Below, piece after piece: positions 25,444-35,406 of a DNA stretch of 64,000 nt. Position 1 is the stretch's first letter. The number at the start of each line of letters is the position of its first letter. Where the stretch lies: NCBI RefSeq assembly GCF_001598815.1, contig NZ_BCZQ01000004.1, forward strand, positions 245,688 through 309,687, given 5' to 3'. Under the pieces are notes generated by a model. It was not told the DNA's origin. It worked only from the letters and a program-made list of their open reading frames with translations, and made no database searches. Both the position numbers and the translations under genes were made by a program. The stretch is from Sphingopyxis terrae subsp. terrae NBRC 15098. Its GTDB lineage: Bacteria; Pseudomonadota; Alphaproteobacteria; Sphingomonadales; Sphingomonadaceae.

Positions 25444-26676
25444 ATGGATATGACCATGACCGAAGCACCGACCCTGCCCAACAGCCTCCGCACCCAGCCC
25501 GACGCGCGCGGCCATTTCGGCGCCTTCGGCGGCCGCTATGTCGCCGAAACGCTGATGCCGCTGATCCTCGATCTCGAACGCCATTATCGCGCTGCGCAGG
25601 CCGACCCTGCGTTCAAGGCCGAGTTCGACTATCTGCTCAAAAATTATGTCGGCCGCCCGAGCCCGCTGTGGTTCGCCGAGCGGTTGACGAACGATCTGGG
25701 TGGCGCGAAGATCTATTTGAAGCGCGAGGATCTGAACCACACCGGCGCGCACAAGATCAACAATTGCATCGGTCAGATCCTGCTCGCCAAGCGGATGGGC
25801 AAGACCAAGATCATCGCCGAAACCGGCGCCGGCCAGCACGGCGTCGCGACCGCGACCGTGGCAGCGCTCTTCGGCCTGCCCTGCACCATTTTCATGGGCG
25901 CGGTCGACGTCGCGCGGCAGCAGCCGAACGTCTTCCGCATGAAGCTGCTCGGTGCCGAAGTCGTCGCGGTCGAAAGCGGCGCGAAGACGCTGAAAGATGC
26001 GATGAACGAGGCGCTCCGCCACTGGGTCGCGAACGTCGAGGACACCTTCTACATCATCGGCACCGTCGCGGGGCCGCATCCCTATCCCGAACTGGTGCGT
26101 GATTTCCAGTCGGTGATCGGCGAGGAAGCGAAAGCGCAAATTCTCGAAGCCGAAGGGCGCCTGCCCGACATGCTGATCGCCCCCGTCGGCGGCGGGTCGA
26201 ACGCCATCGGGCTGTTCCATCCCTTCCTCGATGACACAGACGTCGAGATCGTCGGCGTCGAAGCCGCGGGCGAAGGATTGGGCGGCAAGCACGCCGCCAG
26301 CCTCGCGGGCGGCAAACCCGGCATCCTCCACGGCAACAAGACCTATCTGCTGCAGGATGAGGACGGCCAGATCACCGAGGCGCACAGCATCTCGGCGGGG
26401 CTCGACTATCCGGGCATCGGCCCCGAGCATAGTTGGCTGCACGACATCGGCCGCGCGCGTTACGAACCGGTCACCGACGGAGAGGCGCTCGCAAGTTTCC
26501 AGAAACTGACCAAGCTCGAAGGCATCATCCCCGCGCTCGAAAGCGCGCACGCGATCGCCGCTGCCGAACGCATCGCGCCGACGCTGGGCAAGGACAAGAT
26601 CATCATCGTCAATTGCTCGGGCCGCGGCGACAAGGACATCTTCACCGTGGCGGAAGCATTGGGGGTAAAGCTGTGA
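25444..26676 (+). CDS. trpB: Tryptophan synthase beta chain
   Basis: PLP enzyme joining indole to serine; 410 aa. The Schiff-base lysine is K104 in [14 protein letters not shown], substrate segment [20 protein letters not shown] follows, PLP phosphate site is [15 protein letters not shown], and [14 protein letters not shown] plus [13 protein letters not shown] are near the C-terminus. Possible starts at 25444 and at 25456 (MTEAP). Its TGA overlaps the trpA GTG start (GTGA). Confidence 0.96.
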   Translation: MDMTMTEAPTLPNSLRTQPDARGHFGAFGGRYVAETLMPLILDLERHYRAAQADPAFKAEFDYLLKNYVGRPSPLWFAERLTNDLGGAKIYLKREDLNHTGAHKINNCIGQILLAKRMGKTKIIAETGAGQHGVATATVAALFGLPCTIFMGAVDVARQQPNVFRMKLLGAEVVAVESGAKTLKDAMNEALRHWVANVEDTFYIIGTVAGPHPYPELVRDFQSVIGEEAKAQILEAEGRLPDMLIAPVGGGSNAIGLFHPFLDDTDVEIVGVEAAGEGLGGKHAASLAGGKPGILHGNKTYLLQDEDGQITEAHSISAGLDYPGIGPEHSWLHDIGRARYEPVTDGEALASFQKLTKLEGIIPALESAHAIAAAERIAPTLGKDKIIIVNCSGRGDKDIFTVAEALGVKL

Positions 26677-27460
26677 CCCGCTTCGCCGCCGCCTTCGCCA
26701 AGCCGCGCCCTGCGCTCGTCGCCTTCATCACCGGCGGCGATGGCGACACCGCCGCGAACCTTGACGCGCTCGTCGCGGGGGGTGCCGATGTGATCGAACT
26801 GGGCATGCCCTTCACCGATCCGATGGCCGACGGCCCCGCGATCCAGGCCGCAAACCTGCGAAGCCTCGCCAAGGGGACGACCACCGCCGACCTGTTCGGT
26901 ATCGCCGCCGCCTTCCGCCAGCGCCATCCCGACACGCCGCTCGTGCTGATGGGCTATGCCAATCCGATGACGATCCGTGGCGCCGACTGGTTCGCCGCAG
27001 AGTGCGCGAAAGCAGGGGTCGACGGCGTGATCTGCGTCGATATTCCCTCGGAGGAAGATCCCGAACTCGGCCCCGCGCTCCGCGCTGCCGGGATCGACCT
27101 GATCCGCCTCGCAACGCCGACGACCGACGCGGCGCGCCTGCCCGACGTGCTGAACGGCGCGGGCGGCTTTCTCTATTATGTTTCGGTTGCCGGGATCACC
27201 GGGATGCAGCAGGCCGCTCAGGCGAGCATCGAGGATGCGGTTGCGCGCCTGAAAGCCGCGACCGACCTGCCGGTCGCGGTCGGCTTCGGCGTTCGCACCC
27301 CCGCGCAGGCGGCCGACATCGCCAAGGTTGCCGACGGCGTCGTCGTCGGATCGGCCTTCATCGACATCATTGCCGAGCATGGCGACGCCGCGGCGCCGCA
27401 TGTCGAAGCCTTCACCCGTTCGCTCGCCGATGCTATCCACGGCGCAAAGGAGATCGCCGC

Positions 27461-27464
<4 letters not shown>
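26673..27464 (+). CDS. trpA: Tryptophan synthase alpha chain
   Basis: Cleaves indole-3-glycerol phosphate and channels indole to TrpB; TIM-barrel of 263 aa. Catalytic Glu42 and Asp49 lie in [19 protein letters not shown]. Further motifs are [33 protein letters not shown] and [14 protein letters not shown]. The start is GTG within the trpB stop, and its own stop overlaps accD (ATGA), so trpB, trpA and accD are translationally coupled. Confidence 0.96.
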
Positions 27465-28312
<848 letters not shown>

Positions 28313-28343
28313 TCCCTCCTCCTGACGGACGGAGGGAGAATCC

Positions 28344-29660
28344 ATGCCCGACCACGCGCACAGTTCCGATCCCGCCGTTCAGGCGCAGCTCGACCGCCTC
28401 GCGGCGCTGTCGCCGGGTCGCGACATATTGGGGCTGGACCGCATCGCCGAACTGTGCGCGCGCCTCGGCGATCCGCAGGACCGGCTGCCGCGGACCTTCC
28501 ATGTCGCAGGGACCAACGGCAAGGGATCGACCTGCGCCTATCTGCGCGCAATACTGGAGGCGCAGGGGCGCCGGGTCCACGCCTATACCAGCCCGCACCT
28601 CGTCCGGTTCAACGAGCGCATCCGACTGGCGGGCACCCTGATCGACGACGCGGCGCTCGCCGCCTTGCTTGGCGAAGTCCTCGACGTCGCGGAAGGGCTG
28701 CACGCAAGCTTTTTCGAGGTGACGACGGCGGCGGCTTTCCTTGCCTTTTCGCGCATCCCCGCCGACGATTGCATCATAGAGGTCGGGCTGGGCGGACGAC
28801 TCGATGCGACCAATATCATCCCGGCCCCGGCGGTGTGCGGCATCGCGTCGCTCGGCATCGACCATGAGGCCTTTCTGCTCGCTCCCGAAGACGGCACCCC
28901 GACGCGTCCTGCCGAACGGATCGCGTGGGAAAAGGCCGGCATCATCAAACACGGCGCCGCGCTGGCGACGCTCGCCTATCCGCCGCCGCTGGCGCGGGTA
29001 ATCGCGGACCGGGCCGAGGCGGCGGGCGTGGTCCCGTTCGTCGAGAGCGAAACCTGGTCGGTCGAAGCCGTCGGCGACGCCTTTCGCTGGCGGTCGATGG
29101 ACGGGGAACTCCCCGCCTTGCTGCGCCCGCGCATGGCGGGCGGGCATCAGATGCGCAATGCGGGGCTTGCGATTGCGATGCTCCATCTCGCGCCGGGTCC
29201 GAAACCCGATGCGGGCGCGATCGAGCGCGGCATCGCCGCGGCTTACTGGCCGGCGCGGTTGCAACGACTGGAGAGCGGACCGCTCGCAAAGCTGCTCCCG
29301 CCCGCCACGACGGTGTGGCTCGACGGCGCCCACAACGCCGATGCAGGGCATCAACTCGCGCAGCATTTTGCGGGCGATGCGCGCCGCATCCATCTGGTCA
29401 CCGGGATGCTCGCCAACAAGCATCCCTCGGCGTTGATCGATCCCCTCGCCGGCAAGCTCGCCTCGATCACCGTCGTGCCGGTGCCCGGGCACGAGCATCA
29501 TGGCGCCTCAGCCTTCGGGCCGGAAGCGCTCGCGGCCGATACCGTCGAGGCTGCGCTGGCCGGATTGGCCGTAGCCCCTGTGACCGAGATCGTCCTGATC
29601 GCCGGCTCGCTTTACCTTGCGGGCGAGGTGCTGCGCGCGAACGGCGAATTGCCCGATTAG
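28344..29660 (+). CDS. folC: Bifunctional folylpolyglutamate synthase / dihydrofolate synthase
   Basis: Adds glutamate to dihydropteroate and folates; Mur-ligase type, 438 aa. The P-loop is VAGTNGKGST at 54-63, the dihydropteroate region is SPHLVRFNERIRLAG, the FFEVTTAAAFLAF and CIIEVGLGGRLDATNII motifs follow, IASLGIDHEAFL binds Mg, and VWLDGAHNADAG starts the C-terminal domain. Its stop overlaps the end of the convergent AmpG-like gene by 4 bp. Confidence 0.95.
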   Translation: MPDHAHSSDPAVQAQLDRLAALSPGRDILGLDRIAELCARLGDPQDRLPRTFHVAGTNGKGSTCAYLRAILEAQGRRVHAYTSPHLVRFNERIRLAGTLIDDAALAALLGEVLDVAEGLHASFFEVTTAAAFLAFSRIPADDCIIEVGLGGRLDATNIIPAPAVCGIASLGIDHEAFLLAPEDGTPTRPAERIAWEKAGIIKHGAALATLAYPPPLARVIADRAEAAGVVPFVESETWSVEAVGDAFRWRSMDGELPALLRPRMAGGHQMRNAGLAIAMLHLAPGPKPDAGAIERGIAAAYWPARLQRLESGPLAKLLPPATTVWLDGAHNADAGHQLAQHFAGDARRIHLVTGMLANKHPSALIDPLAGKLASITVVPVPGHEHHGASAFGPEALAADTVEAALAGLAVAPVTEIVLIAGSLYLAGEVLRANGELPD

Positions 29661-31054
29661 GCCGACGCCTCGCGCGCATGCCGGGTACCCGCCGTGCCGA
29701 CCGATTGGTCAACGAGCCCGCTGCGCATCATCAGCCAGAATAGGACAATACCCGGCAGGGCCGCGGCGACGGTGAACAGATAGAAGTTCACATTGCCCAT
29801 ATTGTCCATCATCGCGCCCGCCGTGGTGCCGGTCAGGAAACGACCGACAATGCTCGCTGCGGAGGAGATCAGCGCATAATGCGCCGCAGTGAAGCGCAAG
29901 TCGCAGAGCGCCGAGAAATAGGCGACGACGACGACGCCGCCGATGCCGCTCGCAATATTTTCGAACCCGATCGCGCCGGCGAGGCCCCAATTGCTGTGGC
30001 CCGCTGCCGCGAGCAGCGCGAAGCTGAAATTGCTCACCGCCATCAGGATCAGGCTGAGCAGCACCGACTTCTTCATGCCCATCCGCGCGTAGAGAATCCC
30101 GCCGATGAAAATGCCGATCAGATAGGCCCAGAAGCCGATACCGACGTCGTAGATCGCAATCTCGTCATTGCTGAAGCCAAGATCGTTGAGCAGCAGGCGC
30201 AGCGTCAGATTCGCGAGCGTATCGCCGATCTTGTGAAGCAGGATGAATAGCAGCACCAGCCAGGCGCCATGGCGACTGAAAAACTCGCGGAAGGGACCGA
30301 TGATACCCGCGACAAGTCCTGGCTTGCCTTCGCGCGAGAGTGCCGCGCGGTGCCGCTCGGGCTCGCCGACCCAAAAGCCCGCAATGACCGCCGGCAATGC
30401 AAAAAGCGCACATGCCAGATAGGCCGCCTCCCATCCTTGCCGCGCGGCAAGATAGAGCGCGAGCGCACCGGCCCCCGCCGATCCGATCCGCCAGCCATAT
30501 TGCGACATGCCCGATCCGACTCCGAGTTGTTCGGGCTTCAATATCTCGATCCGGTAGGCGTCGATCACAATGTCGAACGTCGCGCCCGCTGCACCCACGA
30601 GAACCGCACCGACCGCCATTTCGAACAGCGCGGCGAATTCGCCTTCATGGCCAAGCCCGAACCGCTGCATGAGGTGCCCCACGGGAGACTGGCCGACTTG
30701 CTGCGGATCGACCAGCGCGAGATTGCCGACCGCCAGCATGACGAGCATGGCCGTCAGGATCAGCCAACTGATCCGTTGGCCGACCACCCCTGCCCCCGGA
30801 AGGCGGATCGTATCGACGATCCAGGCCCATAGCGGTTTGAAATTATAGACGAGAAAGGCGAGCGAAAAGGCGGTGATCGACGATTTTTCGAAACCGTCCT
30901 GCGACAGTCGCGTCGTCAACGTCGCACCGATCATCGCATAGGGAAATCCCGACGAAATGCCGAGCAGCAGCGCCGCCAGCGGCGCGCGTTCCAGATAGGG
31001 CCGGATGCTGTCCCACCAGCTTTGCGGTGGCGGCGGCGCCATATCTGCCTGCAT
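29657..31054 (-). CDS. ampG: AmpG-like muropeptide MFS permease
   Basis: A 465-aa transporter with about 12 membrane helices. The start LERAPLAALLLGISSGFPYA and the loop WAWIVDTIRLPGAG, then DAYRIEILKPEQLGVGSGM, match AmpG, which imports GlcNAc-anhydroMurNAc peptides in peptidoglycan recycling. The insertion near residues 110-145 (GQSPVGHLMQRFGLGHEGEF) is often seen in alphaproteobacterial members. Other muropeptide-family substrates are possible. Convergent with folC. Confidence 0.82.
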   Translation of the reverse strand: MQADMAPPPPQSWWDSIRPYLERAPLAALLLGISSGFPYAMIGATLTTRLSQDGFEKSSITAFSLAFLVYNFKPLWAWIVDTIRLPGAGVVGQRISWLILTAMLVMLAVGNLALVDPQQVGQSPVGHLMQRFGLGHEGEFAALFEMAVGAVLVGAAGATFDIVIDAYRIEILKPEQLGVGSGMSQYGWRIGSAGAGALALYLAARQGWEAAYLACALFALPAVIAGFWVGEPERHRAALSREGKPGLVAGIIGPFREFFSRHGAWLVLLFILLHKIGDTLANLTLRLLLNDLGFSNDEIAIYDVGIGFWAYLIGIFIGGILYARMGMKKSVLLSLILMAVSNFSFALLAAAGHSNWGLAGAIGFENIASGIGGVVVVAYFSALCDLRFTAAHYALISSAASIVGRFLTGTTAGAMMDNMGNVNFYLFTVAAALPGIVLFWLMMRSGLVDQSVGTAGTRHAREASA

Positions 31055-31134
31055 AGATCCTCCCTGTCGCGCCCGGCCGACCGGCGACGCATCGAACCGT
31101 TCGGCCTAAAGCAACAGGACCAAATTGGAAGCAG

Positions 31135-31872
31135 CTATTTGGCGGGGCGCCCGATCCAGCGGACGGCGTGCACGCGCCCGCCGGCGCGGTCCTGCAACAG
31201 CACCGCCCAGCGGTCGGCGCCGCGCTGGCCCGCGATCGCTGCGGGCATTGCAGCCGCGCAGGCGCCGCTTGCGGGGCAAGGAGCCGCCGCCTCGGCCAGC
31301 ACGACATTGGTATAACCCAGCCTCCGGTTGCCATTCTCGCCGCGGGCGACGTCGACCGAGGCGTGGTGCGCGATCGCCAGGAAGCGCAATTCGGCACCCG
31401 CTGCGGACCGCGAAGCGACCACACGGCCGCCGTCGAGGCGAAGCGCCGCGTCGCTTGGCGCGGCGCCGATCATCCGGCGCAGCGCCCGCTCGTCCGATCC
31501 GACGGCGGCCGCGCTCCCCTGCACGACGGCTTCGGGGGTATAAACACCCGCCCCCGGCAGCCCGCGCCGCGCATAGCGGTCCTGAAGCGCATCATTCGCG
31601 GCGCGAGCGAGCGTATCCTTCCATCCCAGCCGGTCCCAATAGGTAACGGGGCGGCTGACCGCGACCACGGAGCCTTCGGCATCCAGTCTTTCGAGCAACT
31701 GGTCGGCGGGCGGACAGGAGGAACAACCCTGGCTGGTGAACAACTCGACCAGCACGGGCGCCGCGGGCGGCGTCGAAGCCGCGATGGCGGCGGACGGTCG
31801 ATCGGATGGCCCGAACAGGAGCGCGGCGGCCGCCCCCAAAGCCAAGCTGAACAGCGGAAGCAATATCTTCAA
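31135..31872 (-). CDS. DUF1223 thioredoxin-fold secreted protein
   Basis: A 245-aa protein with an N-terminal hydrophobic segment (residues 4-20) serving as signal or anchor. The DUF1223 hallmark is VELFTSQGCSSCPPADQLL with C50-x-x-C53, a thioredoxin-like redox pair. Later segments SRPVTYWDRLGWKDTLA and YTPEAVVQG fit the family, and a second cysteine pair occurs in CPASGAC. A redox role is likely; partner unknown. Confidence 0.82.
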   Translation of the reverse strand: MKILLPLFSLALGAAAALLFGPSDRPSAAIAASTPPAAPVLVELFTSQGCSSCPPADQLLERLDAEGSVVAVSRPVTYWDRLGWKDTLARAANDALQDRYARRGLPGAGVYTPEAVVQGSAAAVGSDERALRRMIGAAPSDAALRLDGGRVVASRSAAGAELRFLAIAHHASVDVARGENGNRRLGYTNVVLAEAAAPCPASGACAAAMPAAIAGQRGADRWAVLLQDRAGGRVHAVRWIGRPAK

Positions 31873-31930
31873 CGGGATCCTCCTCGCGCATCGGCACTCA
31901 ACCGCCGGTTCGGTGGAGGCAGCGGGCCGG

Positions 31931-32368
31931 TTACGCGGCCTCGGGACGCCAATAGGTTTGCATCCCGCTCACCTTGCGCGGCATCTTGTGCTTGCACACC
32001 ATCGTCTCGACGGCGCGAACCGCGTGGAGAAGCGCCGCCGCCCCGTGCGGCTTGGTCAGGCAGGCGAGCGCGATGTCGCCCGCATCTTCGGGACATTGCC
32101 CCGTTACCAGCAGTACGGCAACGCCGCGGTCGCGCGCGAGCCGCGCAACCTCGCGTCCCGTCATGTGCCCCGCGAGCTTGAGGTCGAGGATCAGCGCATC
32201 GATCGTCTTGTCTGCCAGCATCGCGACAGCCGCTTCGCCCGAATCGACCGTCGCAACGACGTCATAGCCACCATGCTTCAGGGTCCGCTCATTGTCGAAA
32301 GCGACCAGCGGATCATCCTCGACGATCAGCAGCCGTTTGAAGCAGGATGGGCGGGACGCGAAGAGCAT
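31931..32368 (-). CDS. Single-domain response regulator
   Basis: A 145-aa receiver domain with no output domain. Acid pocket D18-D19, phospho-acceptor D62 in LILDLKLAG, conserved Thr in LLVTGQ and Lys in ACLTKPHG. After residue 118 a 27-residue tail (CKHKMPRKVSGMQTY and on) is not a recognised domain. No kinase lies nearby. Such proteins often relay phosphate to other partners or act in general stress signalling. Confidence 0.85.
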   Translation of the reverse strand: MLFASRPSCFKRLLIVEDDPLVAFDNERTLKHGGYDVVATVDSGEAAVAMLADKTIDALILDLKLAGHMTGREVARLARDRGVAVLLVTGQCPEDAGDIALACLTKPHGAAALLHAVRAVETMVCKHKMPRKVSGMQTYWRPEAA

Positions 32369-32504
32369 TTTACCTACCTTCCGTCCGCCGCATGACTCTG
32401 CGTGCGCGTCCTCGCAAGATTGCTTTTGCTTGCCATCGACGAAGCGACACTTTTCCGGCTATGAGCGTGGCCATATTACAACATCCCTTTTCCCGAATAA
32501 CGAT

Positions 32505-33380
32505 ATGAAAGCCGCATCCGTTCCGATGACGACACGCCGCCCACCCCGTTCGCCGTCCCGCCCGCCCGCTTCCCCGCAGGGCGACGCTCCGCGTGGCCGC
32601 CGCAGCGCGCGCGCGGCACAACCGCCGCGTAAGGCTCCGCCCAAGGAAGAGGAGCGCGAGGACGGGCCGCAGCGCATCAACAAGCTCCTGGCGCGCGCTG
32701 GCGTCGGGTCACGGCGCGATGTCGAACGAATGATCGAGGAAGGCCGCATTGCACTGAACGGCGCGGTGATCCTGCAACCGGCGCCGCTGCTCTCATCGCT
32801 CGAGGGCTTGACCGTCGACGGCAATCCGGTCGCAAAGCCCGTATCGACGCGCCTCTATCGCTTCTACAAGCCGGTCGGCTGCCTGACCGCGGCGCGCGAC
32901 CCCAAGGGACGCAAGACGATTTATGACGTGCTGCCCAAGGGGCTGCCGCGGCTGATGCCCGTCGGGCGGCTCGACTATAATACCGAGGGCTTGCTGTTGC
33001 TGACCAATGACGGCGAATTCAAGCGCCAGCTCGAACTGCCCGCCAGCGGGGTCGAGCGCACCTATCGCGCCCGCGCGTTTGGCGACATCAGCCAGGCGCA
33101 GCTTGAGGAACTGGTCGAGGGGGTCGAGATCGACGGGGTCCGCTATGGCAAGATCGACGCCAATCTCGAACGGCGGACGGGGCGCAACCAGTGGATCGAG
33201 CTGACGCTGACCGAGGGCAAGAATCGCGAGGTTCGCCGCGTGCTCGAACATCTGGGGCTGCAGGTGAGCCGCCTGATCCGGACGCGATATGGCGCTTTCG
33301 AGCTCGACGGCCTCGATGTCGGCGCGGTCGAGGTCGTACCACGCGATGCCTTGTTCCAGTTCCGGCGGCGGATGGGCTGA
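32505..33380 (+). CDS. rluB: 23S rRNA pseudouridine synthase, RluB/RsuA family
   Basis: A 291-aa enzyme. Residues 1-52 form a basic, Pro/Arg-rich extension, residues 55-100 an S4 RNA-binding domain (QRINKLLARAGVGSRRDVER), then the RsuA-type catalytic domain with YKPVGCLTAARDPKGRKTIY and the catalytic Asp157 in GRLDYNTEGLLLLTNDG. The end (KNREVRRVLEHLGLQVSRLI) is conserved. RluB modifies helix 89 region uridines of 23S rRNA; RluE, RluF or RsuA are alternatives. An ATG at 32526 is also possible. Its stop overlaps rsmD. Confidence 0.85.
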   Translation: MKAASVPMTTRRPPRSPSRPPASPQGDAPRGRRSARAAQPPRKAPPKEEEREDGPQRINKLLARAGVGSRRDVERMIEEGRIALNGAVILQPAPLLSSLEGLTVDGNPVAKPVSTRLYRFYKPVGCLTAARDPKGRKTIYDVLPKGLPRLMPVGRLDYNTEGLLLLTNDGEFKRQLELPASGVERTYRARAFGDISQAQLEELVEGVEIDGVRYGKIDANLERRTGRNQWIELTLTEGKNREVRRVLEHLGLQVSRLIRTRYGAFELDGLDVGAVEVVPRDALFQFRRRMG

Positions 33381-33922
33381 TGCGCGTCATTTCCGGCGAA
33401 TGGCGCGGTCGCAAGTTGATCGCGCCCAAGAATGATGCCACTCGCCCGACCGCCGACCGCACGCGCGAGACACTCTTCTCCATGCTTGCAAGCCGGCTCG
33501 GTAGTTTCGAGGGCTTGTATGTCGCCGACCTGTTCGCGGGGTCGGGCGCGCTGGGGATCGAGGCCTTGTCGCGCGGCGCCGCGCAGTGCCTGTTCGGCGA
33601 GCAGGATCGCGAGGCGATCGACGCCCTGCGCAAGAATCTGGCGGCGCTCGGTGCGGCCGGACGCGCTGACGTGCGGGCCGGTTCGGTCCTCGCACTTGGG
33701 CCAGCGCCGCGCAGTTTCGATCTGCTGCTGCTCGATGCGCCCTATGCAACCGGCGCGGGCAGTGTCGCACTCGACAAGCTGGCGCGGCTCGGCTGGGTCG
33801 ATGCCGATAGCTGGATCTCGATCGAAACAGGCGAGAAAGAAAGCGTCGACGTCGCGGGCTTCGCGATCGAAGCGGAGCGAAAGGTCGGAAAAGCTAAGCT
33901 GACGCTGCTGCGTATAGCCTAG
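33380..33922 (+). CDS. rsmD: 16S rRNA (guanine966-N2)-methyltransferase
   Basis: SAM-dependent enzyme of 180 aa. The opening is VISGEWRGRKLIAPK, the RPTADRTRETLFSML segment is diagnostic, and the SAM loop is DLFAGSGALGIEALSRGA (50-67). The catalytic motif IV reads D119-A-P-Y, where most family members have DPPY or DPPF. It overlaps the rluB-type gene by 1 bp and is convergent with the transporter gene, overlapping it by 4 bp. Confidence 0.9.
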   Translation: MRVISGEWRGRKLIAPKNDATRPTADRTRETLFSMLASRLGSFEGLYVADLFAGSGALGIEALSRGAAQCLFGEQDREAIDALRKNLAALGAAGRADVRAGSVLALGPAPRSFDLLLLDAPYATGAGSVALDKLARLGWVDADSWISIETGEKESVDVAGFAIEAERKVGKAKLTLLRIA

Positions 33923-35187
33923 GCACGCGCCGGATCGCGCACCAGCAACAGGCCACAAAAGCTGACCAGTCCGGCGAGCGCCAGATAGAGGCCGACGACC
34001 TCGGTTCCGCGCCAGTCACCGAGCGCCTGCGCCGCGATCGGCGCGGCGGCGCCGCCCAATATGCCGCCGACATTGAAGGCGACCGACGCGCCGGTGTAGC
34101 GGACGCGCACGGGGAACAGGCCGGTCAGCCAGCTCCCGAGCGGGCCGTAGACGAGGCCCATCACGAACAGCGATGTGGCGAGACCTGCGAAGATCGTCAG
34201 CCAGCTGCCCGAGGCCAGCGCCGGACCGAACAGCAAACCGACGAGCATCGTCGCGCCGCAGCCCCAGCGCAGCACGCGCTGTGCGCTAGAGGCATCGCTG
34301 GCATAACCCGCAAAGATAATGCCGCCCGCCATGAACAGGATCGCGCCGAGCTGGATGAGCAGAAATTCCTCCTTCGGATAGCCGAGCGTGGTGGTGCCGT
34401 GCGCGAGGGCGAAGCTGGTCGCGAGATAGAAGATCGCAAAACAGGCGACGACCGCGAAGGTGCCGGCAAGCGTCGCGACGAAGTGGCCGCGCAACAACTC
34501 GCCGATCGGAACGCCGACGGGCGCGTCGCGCTCCAGCGCCTCCGAAAAGGCCGGCGTCTCACCGATCTTTAGCCGCACCCACAGGCCAAGGCCGACGAGC
34601 ACGGCGGAAACAAGAAAGGGGATACGCCAGCCCCACGCCGCAAAATCGACATCGCTCAGCCAAAGGCCCAGCAACAGGAACAGTCCGTTGGCGGCGATGA
34701 ACCCGACCGGCGCACCGAGCTGCGGGAACATGCCGAAGCGCGACTGCCATCCGGGCGGCGCATTTTCGACCGCGAGCAGCGCCGCACCGCCCCATTCCCC
34801 GCCCAACCCGAAGCCCTGGCCGAAGCGCAGGATGCACAGCAGCAACGGCGCGACCCAGCCGACCATCGCATAGATCGGCAGAAAGGCTATGAGCAGCGTC
34901 GAGGCCCCCATCAGCATCAGCGAGGCGACGAGCGTCGACTTCCGCCCGATCCGGTCGCCGAAATGGCCGAACACGACGGCGCCGACCGGCCGCGCGAAAA
35001 AGGCGAGCCCGAAGCTCATGAAGCTGAGCATCAGCTGCGCCGACGGCGATTCCGAAGGAAAGAAAAGCGGCCCGAAGACCAGCGCAGCGGCGGTGCCGTA
35101 GATATAAAAATCATAAAATTCGACCGCGGTGCCGACCAGACTTGCGGTCAAAATTCGGCGATGTCTGCGATATGGCTCCAGATTCAC
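33919..35187 (-). CDS. MFS transporter, metabolite:H+ symporter (MHS) type
   Basis: A 422-aa carrier with 12 predicted helices. The MHS start LVGTAVEFYDFYIYGTAAAL, the loop FGHFGDRIGRKSTLVASL and LRFGQGFGLGGEWGGAALL place it with ProP, ShiA and KgtP-type carriers. ARGs and acids in the first helices suggest proton coupling. Substrate cannot be told; osmolytes or organic acids are typical. Confidence 0.83.
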   Translation of the reverse strand: MNLEPYRRHRRILTASLVGTAVEFYDFYIYGTAAALVFGPLFFPSESPSAQLMLSFMSFGLAFFARPVGAVVFGHFGDRIGRKSTLVASLMLMGASTLLIAFLPIYAMVGWVAPLLLCILRFGQGFGLGGEWGGAALLAVENAPPGWQSRFGMFPQLGAPVGFIAANGLFLLLGLWLSDVDFAAWGWRIPFLVSAVLVGLGLWVRLKIGETPAFSEALERDAPVGVPIGELLRGHFVATLAGTFAVVACFAIFYLATSFALAHGTTTLGYPKEEFLLIQLGAILFMAGGIIFAGYASDASSAQRVLRWGCGATMLVGLLFGPALASGSWLTIFAGLATSLFVMGLVYGPLGSWLTGLFPVRVRYTGASVAFNVGGILGGAAAPIAAQALGDWRGTEVVGLYLALAGLVSFCGLLLVRDPARA

Positions 35188-35361
35188 GGCCGCTTCCCCT
35201 CCCCGGTTCGAATGATGCCAGCTACCGTATGTCCGGTGTGCGAAGGACGGGAGGATGTCAAACTAGGCCGGCAACTCCTAGCGCGAGGTCGGCTCGCGTT
35301 ACGCAGGACGTGCTCCCTGGCGCGCCATGCCCCTTGCACTCATCCTCCGAATCGGTCACAA

Positions 35362-35379
35362 CTTTACGTGAACGTAAAG
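35362..35379. promoter_or_regulatory. Palindromic operator upstream of the enoyl-CoA hydratase
   Basis: CTTTACG-TGAA-CGTAAAG is a 7-bp perfect inverted repeat with a 4-bp spacer, 28 bp before the start of the enoyl-CoA hydratase gene. Its TTTACGT/ACGTAAA half-sites resemble operators of MerR- or TetR-type regulators of acyl-CoA degradation (LiuR/PsrA style, from memory). No such regulator is in the window. Confidence 0.5.
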
Positions 35380-35406
35380 GTAAAGACCGCGAGAGGATTC
35401 TTCCCC

